Positions 26,518 through 35,882 of a stretch of 64,000 nucleotides of DNA are shown here, piece by piece. Under the pieces are notes generated by a model. It ran no database searches. It saw only the letters and a program-made list of their open reading frames with translations, and was not told where the DNA came from. The stretch comes from a virus: positions 1-64,000 of IMG/VR virus record IMGVR_UViG_3300008459_000033; one strand, given 5' to 3'. Within the stretch, counting starts at the first letter, position 1; the number at the start of each line of letters is the position of its first letter. The position numbers were made by a program, and so were the translations under genes.

Positions 26518-28123
26518 AAAATTAAAAATTGTTATAGTTGGTGGTGGCACAGCGGGATGGTTCTCAGCCGGATATCTTATTAAAAAAATTAAAGATTGCG
26601 AAATCACATTAATTGAATCTCCAGGAATTCCTAAGATAGGTGTAGGGGAAAGCATTACCCCGCATATTGCTAGCTTTTTTGCTGAAATGGGAATAAAGAC
26701 TAAAGACTGGATGTATAATACTGGAGCAATATATAAATTTGCAAATAAGTTTGTTGGGTGGCGAGAAGGCCTCGATGCCGAAGAAGAACATTTTAGTTTT
26801 AGCTTTACTGCTGATAACAGCAGCCTATACAAAGAACCACCAGAAGTCACTGACCAAAAACTTTGGCCGGAATCGGATGTATCTAGGACCACTGACATTT
26901 TAATTAAGATGTATAATGATGGAGAGATCGATAAATTCGATCAGTATTTTAATTCACAATATCATTATATGAAGAAAAATGTAGCTCCGTTCAACGGAAC
27001 TGAGTACATGCTAAATCCACTATGGAGTTGGAGTCAACACATAAACGCCGAAAAAGCTGGTGACTATATTAGAGACACAGTTGCAATACCTAGCGGTGTA
27101 AAGCACATACAACAAAAAGTAACTCGAGTAGTTTATAAAGACAATACGCAAGTTGATGAATTGATATTAGAAAATAATGAAAAAATTACAGGCGACTTGT
27201 TTATAGATGCCTCTGGATTTCATCGACTAATTGTTAAACAGTTGGGCTGGAAAGAAAAGATCTACGACTGTGCTCCTGTTCGTTCTGCCTGGGTATGTCA
27301 GTTAGACTACGAGGATCACGAAAAAGAAATGGTCAACTATACACAAAGCATCGCTAAACCGCATGGTTGGATGTTTAAAATTGGTCTATGGCATAGAATG
27401 GGCACTGGATATTGTTATGCTCCGGATTATATTAGCGACCAAGATGCATTAGATGAATATATGCAAATGATTGACAATAGAAGAATGGAGCCTAGAAATA
27501 TAAAATGGACTCCTAGTAGACTAGAAAAAATGGGGCAGGGCAACGTAGTAGCAATCGGACTAAGTGCAGGCTTTGTTGAACCAATGGAGGCCAATGCTTT
27601 ATACATCATAATGAATACTATTCGTAGACTGTGTGAAGTTATATGGGATAGAAAATCAAACAATGAATTTAATTTTGATACTTTTAACGAAAAAATTTCT
27701 TATTCTATAGATGATATAGCTGATTTTATCAAGGTTCATTATACATTAAGCTCGAGGACTGATACAAAATTTTGGCGAGACATGCGAGAAATAGGTATTA
27801 AAGAAAAGCACGAAGAGATGTTGTTACAAAAATATAACGATCCTAGAAATTCAATGGCGTCCACTACCAAGGGTTGGTCATTGTTTCCAGATTACATGTG
27901 GGCACAACTAGCAATAGCCTGGGGAATTGACACAAAGCACTGGGTAAAAAACTTAGATAATACAACATACGAACTCGGAAAACTGCATTTTAAAACTTTA
28001 GAAAAAAGACATTCGATTATTAGTGATACAAAAACAAATAATTATTCTTGGTTGAAACAACACATTTACGATTTAGATTCCGCGTCTTGGGAACATGAAT
28101 TTACATCAGGGATTCATAAATGA
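26507..28123 (+). CDS. Flavin-dependent (tryptophan-type) halogenase
   Basis: A 538-residue protein. 'GGGTAGW' (12-18) binds FAD, and 'IGVGESITPH' (44-53) is the second flavin motif. 'YKFANKFVGW' (76-85) carries Lys77 at the position of the catalytic halogenase Lys. 'GWMFKIGL' (287-294) stands for GWxWxIP, and 'GFVEPMEANAL' (355-365) contains the conserved Glu. Family length is 500-540. It would use FADH2, O2 and a halide to halogenate an arene or enol, and needs a flavin reductase not seen here. The cyanophage Syn10 halogenase VirX1 is a known phage precedent. Confidence 0.9.
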   Translation: MMNKKLKIVIVGGGTAGWFSAGYLIKKIKDCEITLIESPGIPKIGVGESITPHIASFFAEMGIKTKDWMYNTGAIYKFANKFVGWREGLDAEEEHFSFSFTADNSSLYKEPPEVTDQKLWPESDVSRTTDILIKMYNDGEIDKFDQYFNSQYHYMKKNVAPFNGTEYMLNPLWSWSQHINAEKAGDYIRDTVAIPSGVKHIQQKVTRVVYKDNTQVDELILENNEKITGDLFIDASGFHRLIVKQLGWKEKIYDCAPVRSAWVCQLDYEDHEKEMVNYTQSIAKPHGWMFKIGLWHRMGTGYCYAPDYISDQDALDEYMQMIDNRRMEPRNIKWTPSRLEKMGQGNVVAIGLSAGFVEPMEANALYIIMNTIRRLCEVIWDRKSNNEFNFDTFNEKISYSIDDIADFIKVHYTLSSRTDTKFWRDMREIGIKEKHEEMLLQKYNDPRNSMASTTKGWSLFPDYMWAQLAIAWGIDTKHWVKNLDNTTYELGKLHFKTLEKRHSIISDTKTNNYSWLKQHIYDLDSASWEHEFTSGIHK

Positions 28124-28665
28124 TTGTAGATCAAAGTCAATTTAAATTTACAGATTATGTTTTGTCATTTCAGCAAACACTGATTAGCGAGTGGCTGAAT
28201 GATCAGGATGTTAGGAATTGGTCTTCAATGAATGCTATGTCAGACGATCTTGGAAAATCTAATGTTGAACAAGGGTATACTTGGAAAACATCACCTCATA
28301 AAAACATGGGCTATAGAATATATCCCGATGCTATAAAAAGATATCCAAAGGCTTGGGAAATGGTTTCTCATTTTGGTCACATCTCTTGGTGCGCTGGATA
28401 CAGTTTCTTAGATGCTAACAGCAAGATAGATACCCATCAAGATCACGATAACACAGGAAAAAATGTAAGAATTCATATTCCGTTAGTATTGCCCGATGCC
28501 GACACAGCACATCTAGGATTACGTGTTAACGGAGTTGATACAACTTGGGAAAAAGACAAATTATTAATTTTTGACAATAGTCTTCCCCATAGTGCCTGGA
28601 ATTTTACCGATAATATTCGAGTGATTTACCTCTTTGATTTGCCAAAGGATTATTGTCTATTATGA
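28120..28665 (+). CDS. Fe(II)/2OG oxygenase-like protein 9 (Asp/Asn hydroxylase)
   Basis: A 181-residue protein. 'IDTHQDHDNTGKNVRIHIPL' gives H106-Q-D108, 'LPHSAWNFT' H157 and 'NIRVIYLFD' R167, a very typical Asp/Asn/Pro hydroxylase. ATGA-coupled to the halogenase, so hydroxylation and halogenation of one substrate is plausible. Confidence 0.85.
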   Translation: MIVDQSQFKFTDYVLSFQQTLISEWLNDQDVRNWSSMNAMSDDLGKSNVEQGYTWKTSPHKNMGYRIYPDAIKRYPKAWEMVSHFGHISWCAGYSFLDANSKIDTHQDHDNTGKNVRIHIPLVLPDADTAHLGLRVNGVDTTWEKDKLLIFDNSLPHSAWNFTDNIRVIYLFDLPKDYCLL

Positions 28666-29162
28666 TTAGTTATAATATAGCCATTACTGGTACAAATAAT
28701 GCTCTGGGTAATATTATTAAAATGGCGTTACCGGCAAAAACCATAAAAGAATTTAACAACGTTTCTGATATATCGAATATTATAGAAGAAACCAAAGACA
28801 TAGAAATATTTGTTAACTACGAATACAATAATAATTTACAATTAGAAATTACTAAAAAGTGGTTTGAAGTACATCAAAATAAAAAACATCTTATCATAAA
28901 CATACTGTGGGCTCAATCACACGCAATGGCCGATAGTGAATGGTCTAAATATTTTCAAGCAAAAAAAGATCTAAATGAATTCAGTTGGGAAGTTAATTTA
29001 GCTGAAAAGGATTGTCTTTGTATTTTAATATCTCCCGGATTAGAAGATAACTTGATGGACAATGATGATAGAGCAAAAAGATTTAAAGAAAGTAACTTAG
29101 ATATATCAAAAGAAATTGTTGATATTATTAACTGGACAATTAAAAAATTCTATGAAGTTTAA
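28662..29162 (+). CDS. Degenerate SDR-like Rossmann protein
   Basis: A 166-residue protein from ATG 28662 (ATGA overlap). 'IAITGTNNALGNIIK' retains the shape of the TGxxxGxG dinucleotide-binding loop, and the gene lines up with its downstream neighbour ('IFVNYEYNN' against 'IFINNAYYE'). The YxxxK active site is replaced ('KYFQAKKDL'). It looks like an inactive or regulatory partner that arose by duplication of the adjacent SDR. Confidence 0.62.
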   Translation: MISYNIAITGTNNALGNIIKMALPAKTIKEFNNVSDISNIIEETKDIEIFVNYEYNNNLQLEITKKWFEVHQNKKHLIINILWAQSHAMADSEWSKYFQAKKDLNEFSWEVNLAEKDCLCILISPGLEDNLMDNDDRAKRFKESNLDISKEIVDIINWTIKKFYEV

Positions 29163-29745
29163 AAAAATAGCAATAACAGGTCATACCAAAGGCATTGGTA
29201 ATGGATTACACACGTATTTTTCGGATCATTCCGTTGAAGTTGTCGGATTTAGCAGAACTAACAACTACGATATCTCTAATATAGACGTTATAGATAAAAT
29301 TATAGACGAAACTATGGACTGTGAAATTTTTATCAATAATGCATATTATGAAAATCACCAATCAATCATTGCATCAAAATGGTTTGAAAAACATAAAAAT
29401 CACAATCACTTGTTAGTTAATATCAGTAGTATTGCGCCGATTGCTAATCAATATATTGATAAAAAATTCGTTCATATTAAATACGGCAAGTTTAAATCTG
29501 CTCTAGATAAAGTAAGTTGGGATATAAATTTCTCTAATTGTGCAGCAAGGTGCATTAGCATCAATCCGGCACTAGTGGAAACTGATATGGCACACCCTGG
29601 ATACATAGAAAAATTTAAGAAAAATGAAACTGTTATCAGTGTTAAAGAAATTAGCAATCTTACTGTTGATTTAATAAATTTGTACTTCAACAATCGATGG
29701 TATATTCCCCAGGTGTATCTAATTAATAACGATAATTTTACTTGA
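29152..29745 (+). CDS. Short-chain dehydrogenase/reductase
   Basis: A 197-residue protein from ATG 29152. 'TGHTKGIGNGL' is the NAD(P) loop and 'INNAYYE' stands for NNAG. 'NISSIAP' supplies the Ser, and 'YGKFK' the Y-x3-K active site. 'INPALVETDM' follows as usual. It would oxidise or reduce a hydroxyl/keto group. Last gene of the halogenase unit, ending convergently with the gene at 29738. Confidence 0.82.
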   Translation: MKFKKIAITGHTKGIGNGLHTYFSDHSVEVVGFSRTNNYDISNIDVIDKIIDETMDCEIFINNAYYENHQSIIASKWFEKHKNHNHLLVNISSIAPIANQYIDKKFVHIKYGKFKSALDKVSWDINFSNCAARCISINPALVETDMAHPGYIEKFKKNETVISVKEISNLTVDLINLYFNNRWYIPQVYLINNDNFT

Positions 29746-30367
29746 AATTAAACATGCTCAAAGTAAGAGAAAATCTTCTTTCAGCTGGATTTAAATTTTC
29801 AACACTGTGTATCTCATCAACTTTCAATTGATGCCATTTATTTTTAGGAAATACAATTGAATCCGTTTCTTGAATTCGTTCATACGGGATAAAAGTTCTT
29901 GGTGCAATTGTATAACTCTTAAATTCATCTTTTGGTTTATAGAATACCGTTCTAACTTCCTCGCCACCGGTATCTATTAGATAATTGTATGCCACATTCC
30001 TCATAAGATCGATGTGCGGAATAAAAAAATCACCCTCGACAAATTCCTGTAAACTAGCATGCCAACCAGTGACTGGAATGTTTTTTTCTAACCAAGTGTT
30101 TACAAATGCAGGCGACGGTATTATTCTAAACAAACATACGTTTGGAAACTGATTAGCAGCAACACTCGTAGGATATCCTAAAGAATTTTCAACATTGCCA
30201 GTAAGTGGATGTGTTTTTTCTATCTCTGCCCTGGCCTGAGGCATTACCATAAAGTGTTTAAAATTTTCTATTGGCACTAATAGTGGTCTACATTTTTCAA
30301 AATGTGCAGTCATGTCGTCGATCAATGACTGGGGAATCTGGGGGAAGGCTGGGTATGAGTAATACAT
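29738..30367 (-). CDS. Fe(II)/2OG oxygenase-like protein 10
   Basis: A 209-residue protein. 'FFIPHIDLMRN' gives H118-I-D120, and 'DEIHSVENLNPAERRFSLTL' H187 and R197/R198. It is a single-gene minus-strand unit starting at its own late-type box (CATAAATA), with an 8-nt tail overlap with the SDR. Confidence 0.73.
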   Translation of the reverse strand: MYYSYPAFPQIPQSLIDDMTAHFEKCRPLLVPIENFKHFMVMPQARAEIEKTHPLTGNVENSLGYPTSVAANQFPNVCLFRIIPSPAFVNTWLEKNIPVTGWHASLQEFVEGDFFIPHIDLMRNVAYNYLIDTGGEEVRTVFYKPKDEFKSYTIAPRTFIPYERIQETDSIVFPKNKWHQLKVDEIHSVENLNPAERRFSLTLSMFNFK

Positions 30368-30373
30368 GAGTAA

Positions 30374-30403
30374 TATTTATGACTTTTTTGTACCCGCTAA
30401 ATA
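30374..30403. promoter_or_regulatory. Divergent late-type promoter region
   Basis: Minus strand: CATAAATA at 30381-30374, six bases before the ATG at 30367. Plus strand: CTAAATA at 30397-30403, one base before an ATG that opens a four-codon frame (Met-Thr-Thr-stop, 30405-30416). The true downstream start is at 30434, so this unit may carry a minimal leader. Confidence 0.5.
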
Positions 30404-30433
30404 TATGACTACTTAATTAACTATACTTATATT

Positions 30434-31924
30434 ATGCCACATGCATTAATTTTCGGAGGAGCAGTCCGTATTAACGGAGTCGGAAACACTCAATTAATAC
30501 GATTGGGCGGTTCTCACAAAATCGCTACCTGGCTACGGTCACAGGACTGGGATGTTGAGGTAGTGGATTATTTTTTCGGATGGACTTTAGAAGAATTACA
30601 AGAATTTTGTAAATTAAAAATTAATGAAGGCACTATTTTTATTGGATACAGTGCTACATTTGCAGCAGATGACATTCGCTTAACTAATTTTATTTCTTGG
30701 TTTAGGTCTGCATATCCAGCAATAAAAATTATTGCAGGCGGTCAAGATGTTATTCTTACAAAAATCGATGCTGACTATTATTTAGATGGTTATAGTGAGT
30801 ACGCCATTGATGCTGTGATTAATCATATAAGAAAAAAAGAAAAATTAAATTACACACTTTGGAATAATGGAAAATTAATTAAAGCTAATATAAGTTATCC
30901 TGCGTATCCAATGGCAACTTTACCGATACGATATGAAGATCGAGATTATATCAGTCCATATGAAACACTACCAGTCGAACTAAGTCGAGGTTGTAAATTT
31001 AAATGTGCTTTCTGCAATTATCCTATTTTAGGAGTAAAAGGTGACTATTCAAGAGATGCATTAGATTTTAAAGAAGAATTAACATTTCTTTATGAAAAAT
31101 TTGGAGTTACTAAATTTAATATTGCCGACGAAACCATTAATGATCGAACAGAAAAATTAGAAAAATTTGCAAATGTAGTTCAACAATTAGATTATACTCC
31201 GTGGCTCAACGGATTTATTAGATTTGATTTGTTAGTATCTAGAAGACAAGATTGGGATTTAGTTGCAGGAATGAATTTATTTGGCCATCATTATGGGATA
31301 GAAACATTAAACTGGGAATCGGGCAAGGCGGTTGGCAAAGGGATGAATCCCGATAAGATCAAAGAAGGACTACTTGCCGTAAGAAAACACTTTAAAGAAC
31401 AGGGTAACTATAGAGGACTTATTACGCTAATTGCCGGATTGCCTCATGAAACTAAAGATACCCTATCGCAGACACTGGATTGGATGGCCACGAATTGGGC
31501 GGGGGAAGGAATACGAGCATTTCCATTAGGTATACCAAAGATGGACGGAATTGTTACAACCTCTACAATTTCTAACACATATAAAGAATTAGGATACAGT
31601 GAAATGAGTTCGGAAGAATTAGAAGTTGCTGGAATTACGCAATCGAAGTTAGGGCAATTAAATTTTGCTATAAAGGATAATATATTGTTTTGGAAAAACG
31701 AACACATGAATTTTTTTGAAGCTGAACAAATAACAAACAAGTGGCATAAAACAAACTCCGACAAGTTTCTTATCGGTGGATGGAATGTTGGAGAATTAGC
31801 GCAGATAAAAAAAGAGCCACTTGAAGAACTTTTAAAATTTGGCGGCGACGATGTTATGTCTGATGAAGAGCGTAATCCAATAATTAGAAAATATATCGAT
31901 TCTAAATTAGGATATTCGAAATGA
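30434..31924 (+). CDS. B12-binding-type radical SAM protein (duplicate A)
   Basis: A 496-residue protein. Residues 1-130 resemble a cobalamin-binding-like Rossmann domain ('FIGYSATFAADDI', 'IIAGGQDVILTKIDADYYLDGYSE') but lack the DxHxxG base-on motif. C187-x3-C191-x2-C194 ('SRGCKFKCAFC') follows. Class B radical SAM enzymes with this layout methylate unreactive carbons or rearrange substrates. Paralogous to the next gene, to which it is coupled by ATGA. Confidence 0.85.
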   Translation: MPHALIFGGAVRINGVGNTQLIRLGGSHKIATWLRSQDWDVEVVDYFFGWTLEELQEFCKLKINEGTIFIGYSATFAADDIRLTNFISWFRSAYPAIKIIAGGQDVILTKIDADYYLDGYSEYAIDAVINHIRKKEKLNYTLWNNGKLIKANISYPAYPMATLPIRYEDRDYISPYETLPVELSRGCKFKCAFCNYPILGVKGDYSRDALDFKEELTFLYEKFGVTKFNIADETINDRTEKLEKFANVVQQLDYTPWLNGFIRFDLLVSRRQDWDLVAGMNLFGHHYGIETLNWESGKAVGKGMNPDKIKEGLLAVRKHFKEQGNYRGLITLIAGLPHETKDTLSQTLDWMATNWAGEGIRAFPLGIPKMDGIVTTSTISNTYKELGYSEMSSEELEVAGITQSKLGQLNFAIKDNILFWKNEHMNFFEAEQITNKWHKTNSDKFLIGGWNVGELAQIKKEPLEELLKFGGDDVMSDEERNPIIRKYIDSKLGYSK

Positions 31925-33405
31925 AACATGCGTTAATTTTTAACATACACACAATCAATATTAGACGCCCCGGTGGCGCATATCGTATTGCTTCTTTTTT
32001 AAGAGAACACGGTTGGGATATCGAAGTAATAGAATGGACCATGCACTGGACCCAGGAAGAACTACAAGAATTATGCAGATCTAGGATTACAGATAACACG
32101 GTGTTTGTAGGATATAGTTGTTTCTTTAGTGAATGGAATACTCATGTCGAGGACCTAGCACAGTTTATAAGAAAAGACTATCCGGAAGTCAAACAAATAA
32201 CCGGAAGTCAAAGCAAACCTAGAATGGAATCAACTGCTGTGGATTATTATCTCACTGGCTTTGGTGAGTATGCTATATTAGAATTGTTAAAATATATTAC
32301 TGGCAACGGCCCTGCTCCTAGTTTTGATCCTAAATATTTTGGATCTAAAAAAGTAATTACAGCTAATCATTTTTATCCAGCATTTCCTATGAAGAGTTTA
32401 ATGGTAAAGTATGAAGACCGAGATTTTTTAGAACCAACAGATTGGTTAACTATGGAATTTAGTCGAGGTTGTAAATTTAAATGTTTGTATTGCAATTTCC
32501 CGGTGCTAGGTGTTAAGGGCGATTACACCAGAGATGCAGATGATTATTATGTTCAAATGATGGATGCATATGATCGCTTTGGCATTACTAACTACTATGC
32601 CAGTGATGAAACATTCAATGACCGATCAGAAAAAATAACAAAGTTTGCAGATGTTACTAGAAAGATGCCATTCAAACCCTGGTTCAGTGGATTTATACGA
32701 GGCGATTTGTTAGTATCAAGAAAACAGGATTGGGAGCCATTAGCAGAACTAGGATTCCTAGGGCAGTTCTATGGTATAGAAAGTATGAATCATGAGACTG
32801 CAAAAGCCATCGGAAAGGGAATGCATCCAGATAAACTGTTGCCGGGTTTGTTAGAAGCAAGAAATTATTTTAAAACACACCATAGAAAATTATATAGAGG
32901 TGTGATTGCACTGATGGTTGGGCTACCTTATGAATCTAAAGACTCCGTTAATAAGTCTCTGGACTGGTTAGTTAATAATTGGCAAGGTGAAGCCTTCGAA
33001 CTATGGCCTTTAGAAATTCCCATAGACTATAAAACCGATGTGCTGTCGACGCTGTCAGTTAATTGGGAAAAATACGGGTATCGAGAAATAAAGTTTGACA
33101 ATTTGCCTAAATTAAAAAATAGATTTGCTGAAGTAAAACACGGAATTTCTAATCTACATTGGGAAAATGATTATATGAACTTTGACGAGGCTCGACATAT
33201 TTCTGACAATTTTAGATCCAAGGCTAACAAAGAATATAAATTTACAATTAATTCATATGGATTAGATAATTTTATTCAATTAGGTATGACTATAGATGAA
33301 GCATTGGAGTATAGAGAAGAACCATCAACTCCCCATTATGCTAATTTACAAAAAATAATGGATGAACGAATTAATGATTACAAACATAAGAAGTTAAGTA
33401 TATGA
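31921..33405 (+). CDS. B12-binding-type radical SAM protein (duplicate B)
   Basis: A 494-residue protein with C184-x3-C188-x2-C191 ('SRGCKFKCLYC'). Shared blocks with the upstream gene include 'RSEKITKFADV'/'RTEKLEKFANV', 'FIRGDLLVSRKQDW'/'FIRFDLLVSRRQDW' and 'AIGKGMHPDKL'/'AVGKGMNPDKI'. Divergence is greatest in the N-terminal domain, so the two may have different substrates or form a heterodimer. Confidence 0.85.
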   Translation: MKHALIFNIHTINIRRPGGAYRIASFLREHGWDIEVIEWTMHWTQEELQELCRSRITDNTVFVGYSCFFSEWNTHVEDLAQFIRKDYPEVKQITGSQSKPRMESTAVDYYLTGFGEYAILELLKYITGNGPAPSFDPKYFGSKKVITANHFYPAFPMKSLMVKYEDRDFLEPTDWLTMEFSRGCKFKCLYCNFPVLGVKGDYTRDADDYYVQMMDAYDRFGITNYYASDETFNDRSEKITKFADVTRKMPFKPWFSGFIRGDLLVSRKQDWEPLAELGFLGQFYGIESMNHETAKAIGKGMHPDKLLPGLLEARNYFKTHHRKLYRGVIALMVGLPYESKDSVNKSLDWLVNNWQGEAFELWPLEIPIDYKTDVLSTLSVNWEKYGYREIKFDNLPKLKNRFAEVKHGISNLHWENDYMNFDEARHISDNFRSKANKEYKFTINSYGLDNFIQLGMTIDEALEYREEPSTPHYANLQKIMDERINDYKHKKLSI

Positions 33406-34028
33406 AATATGCAGTGCTTACTGATTTTCAAATGCTAACTCCGGAAATTAGTAACGGAATAATTGAGCTAGCATCCGACGTTGAACATTTAAAAAAGAAT
33501 GTGTTCATATCCAACGGATACGCTATTAGACAATCCGCAAGCAAAGAAGAAAAATTATTGGGCGAGTATAGAACATATCAAGATGAGAGACTAAATGGCG
33601 GAGATGGATATTTTGCTGTGGCAAATCTTACAAAAGATCTAGAACAATTAATCATAAAACAGATTCCTAAATGCTTGCAACACCTCGGGATACCTAGAAT
33701 TAGATTTCAAGTTTTAAAAGATTTTATATTATTTCCGCATATCGACCAAGGAAGAAAAACTTCGCTATTTACTATGGTAACTGATAATCGAGGAATTGAC
33801 TGTGTATTTTGGGAAAAAACAAAAGAGCATGAGCTCTTTGAAAATCATCTACCGGATCCCAGTCTTATAAAACAAAAATTAAATTTTAGTGTTAATCAAG
33901 GAGAGACATGTTTGTTCGATCACGATTGCATTCATGGTACATTAACAAAATCTAGTCAACCTCGCATAACTCTCAACTTGAGTTATCAACTTACTATCCC
34001 CGAAATGCTTAAAGAGATTTACAAATGA
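33402..34028 (+). CDS. Fe(II)/2OG oxygenase-like protein 11
   Basis: A 208-residue protein. 'FILFPHIDQGRK' gives H113-I-D115, and 'DHDCIHGTLTKSSQPRITL' H178 and R188. ATGA overlaps on both sides place it between the duplicated B12-type radical SAM genes and the Tes-like radical SAM. Confidence 0.76.
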   Translation: MKYAVLTDFQMLTPEISNGIIELASDVEHLKKNVFISNGYAIRQSASKEEKLLGEYRTYQDERLNGGDGYFAVANLTKDLEQLIIKQIPKCLQHLGIPRIRFQVLKDFILFPHIDQGRKTSLFTMVTDNRGIDCVFWEKTKEHELFENHLPDPSLIKQKLNFSVNQGETCLFDHDCIHGTLTKSSQPRITLNLSYQLTIPEMLKEIYK

Positions 34029-35230
34029 ACATTACTATCAAGAATATCAATCAATTTAAAGATCAGCATATAGAACAATTGTTAGATTCAATTAGAATGA
34101 TTGGAGGAACGCTGTTGTCGCCAACGGTGAGCCTGTGTCATTGTTGCTATCGACACATACCGGGATGGAGATATCATCAAGATAATAAAGTATATCTAGC
34201 AAAAAATTGTTCGTTGCACGGAATTACGCATCATATGATAGAAAGTGATTACGAATTTTATTCAAATCTTTTCTATACTCAAGAAACTAAGAAGTATAAT
34301 TTTAATTCATCACTGCTAATGGAAGGCAGTGATCGTTGTAATCTAGAATGTCCGCATTGTTATCATTTGCCCGATAATCAAATAACAGATATTCCTAAAG
34401 ATCAGTTTTTAGCTAGGATCAAAGAACATCCAATTGGAGAAGATGAAATACAACGGATAGTTTTGTCTGGTGCGGAATCAACATTGCGACCAGATTTTTG
34501 CGAATTAGTAGCTGATATTAGATCAATGAATCTGTATCCTATAGTTATGACCAACGGTATACGATTTGGCGATGTGCAGTTTTCTAGAGAAGCAGCAGCG
34601 GCTGGCCTAATTGGAGCAAACATTGGATTAAACCATCCCGAATACAATAACTACGAAGTAGTTCGTAAAAAACAAATTAGAGCAATAGAAACAATGCATC
34701 AAGAAAATGTTGCTGTGGGATATATTTCTTATACTATGATCGATCTCAATGAATTAGATTATATTTTAAAAGAAATAACATCGAGTACATGGACTCCTAA
34801 TACATTTAGAGTAAGAGCTGGCAGCGAAATTGGTCGTAATTCAACGGAAGGTAGAGTATATTTGAGTGATATATTTAAGACTGCTAGAAAATGGGCTGAG
34901 GATAATAATAAATCATTTAAAGTAATAGGTGAAGCAGACGACAACATCTATCATATTATGGTAGATATAGAAGGAAAAGAAATAAGATTAATTCAGTGGT
35001 GTGATATTACAGATATCGACATGGAAGAATTAAGAGCAGGGCCGTGGTGCGATTTTGTTCCGGACGGTATAACAAATTTCCTACATCAAATTATTCGTCG
35101 AGATATTTTAAAGAATCAAAATAAAATATTACCCGATGTTCCGCCTTCGCGATATATGTATAACAGAAATATAACTAAAGAGCCATTGGATTTTTCAAAA
35201 TTATATGCCGACGTACACACAAGAAAATAA
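34025..35230 (+). CDS. Tes/MJ0619-like radical SAM protein
   Basis: A 401-residue protein. The N-terminal Cys/His block (C38, C40, C41, C62 in 'KNCSLHG', then 'ESDYEFYSNL') resembles the zinc-ribbon-like domain of MJ0619/Tes radical SAM proteins, which include the archaeal tetraether lipid synthase. C105-x3-C109-x2-C112 is the core; GGEP is replaced by 'SGAEST'. Lipid or lipoyl-type C-C chemistry is a candidate role. That fits the desaturase elsewhere in the island but is unproven. Confidence 0.72.
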   Translation: MNITIKNINQFKDQHIEQLLDSIRMIGGTLLSPTVSLCHCCYRHIPGWRYHQDNKVYLAKNCSLHGITHHMIESDYEFYSNLFYTQETKKYNFNSSLLMEGSDRCNLECPHCYHLPDNQITDIPKDQFLARIKEHPIGEDEIQRIVLSGAESTLRPDFCELVADIRSMNLYPIVMTNGIRFGDVQFSREAAAAGLIGANIGLNHPEYNNYEVVRKKQIRAIETMHQENVAVGYISYTMIDLNELDYILKEITSSTWTPNTFRVRAGSEIGRNSTEGRVYLSDIFKTARKWAEDNNKSFKVIGEADDNIYHIMVDIEGKEIRLIQWCDITDIDMEELRAGPWCDFVPDGITNFLHQIIRRDILKNQNKILPDVPPSRYMYNRNITKEPLDFSKLYADVHTRK

Positions 35231-35882
35231 AAAATTAATTTACACACCGATTGATATTCCTATAATCTTACCAGACGTGGAAGACATGAAGGATTTTCAT
35301 TTTACCCACGGCGTTATAAACAAAGACTACGAAGATATTATACAAAATAGACACGACTATACTGTAGCGTGTAGTCGATATTCAGTAGAAGATTGGAGAA
35401 TTTTACCTACTGCAAAGTATATGGACAAGGGAGATTGGAAGAAAACTGGTAATGAATATGAGTTAAACTGGAATCCAGAGTTTGTAAAAAGATTTCCAAC
35501 GCTAGTAGATGCTATTTTGGCAGCTCCATTTAAAGAAATCGCATTCGCAGGGTGGATGAGACAGATCAGTTCGTACCCTGCACACACTGATAGTCATGAT
35601 CCAATGCAACCAATAGAGCCTAGACGATACAATATTCTATTAACAGAACCGGAACATAACACTTTTTGGTTAGAAGATGATGCTGGCCAAACACTTATTC
35701 CTGTTAGTCATAGAGACTATCCAATGTTTGCATTTAATAACGCTGATGTAAAACACGGAACTAACCCAATTACTAAATTTAAACTAATGATGGGCATTGT
35801 TGGAATCATTGATCCTGACAAACATCTAGAATTAATCAATAGAAGCGTTAATAAATTTCCTAATAGTACTATTTGGATTTAG
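35205..35882 (+). CDS. Fe(II)/2OG oxygenase-like protein 12
   Basis: A 225-residue protein, paralogue of that at 12898. H127-T-D129 ('YPAHTDSHD') and H184 ('DVKHGTNP') are conserved; the 2OG anchor is Lys (191 or 193) instead of the Arg in the paralogue. It overlaps the upstream gene by 26 nt and its convergent neighbour by 14 nt. Confidence 0.76.
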   Translation: MPTYTQENKKLIYTPIDIPIILPDVEDMKDFHFTHGVINKDYEDIIQNRHDYTVACSRYSVEDWRILPTAKYMDKGDWKKTGNEYELNWNPEFVKRFPTLVDAILAAPFKEIAFAGWMRQISSYPAHTDSHDPMQPIEPRRYNILLTEPEHNTFWLEDDAGQTLIPVSHRDYPMFAFNNADVKHGTNPITKFKLMMGIVGIIDPDKHLELINRSVNKFPNSTIWI

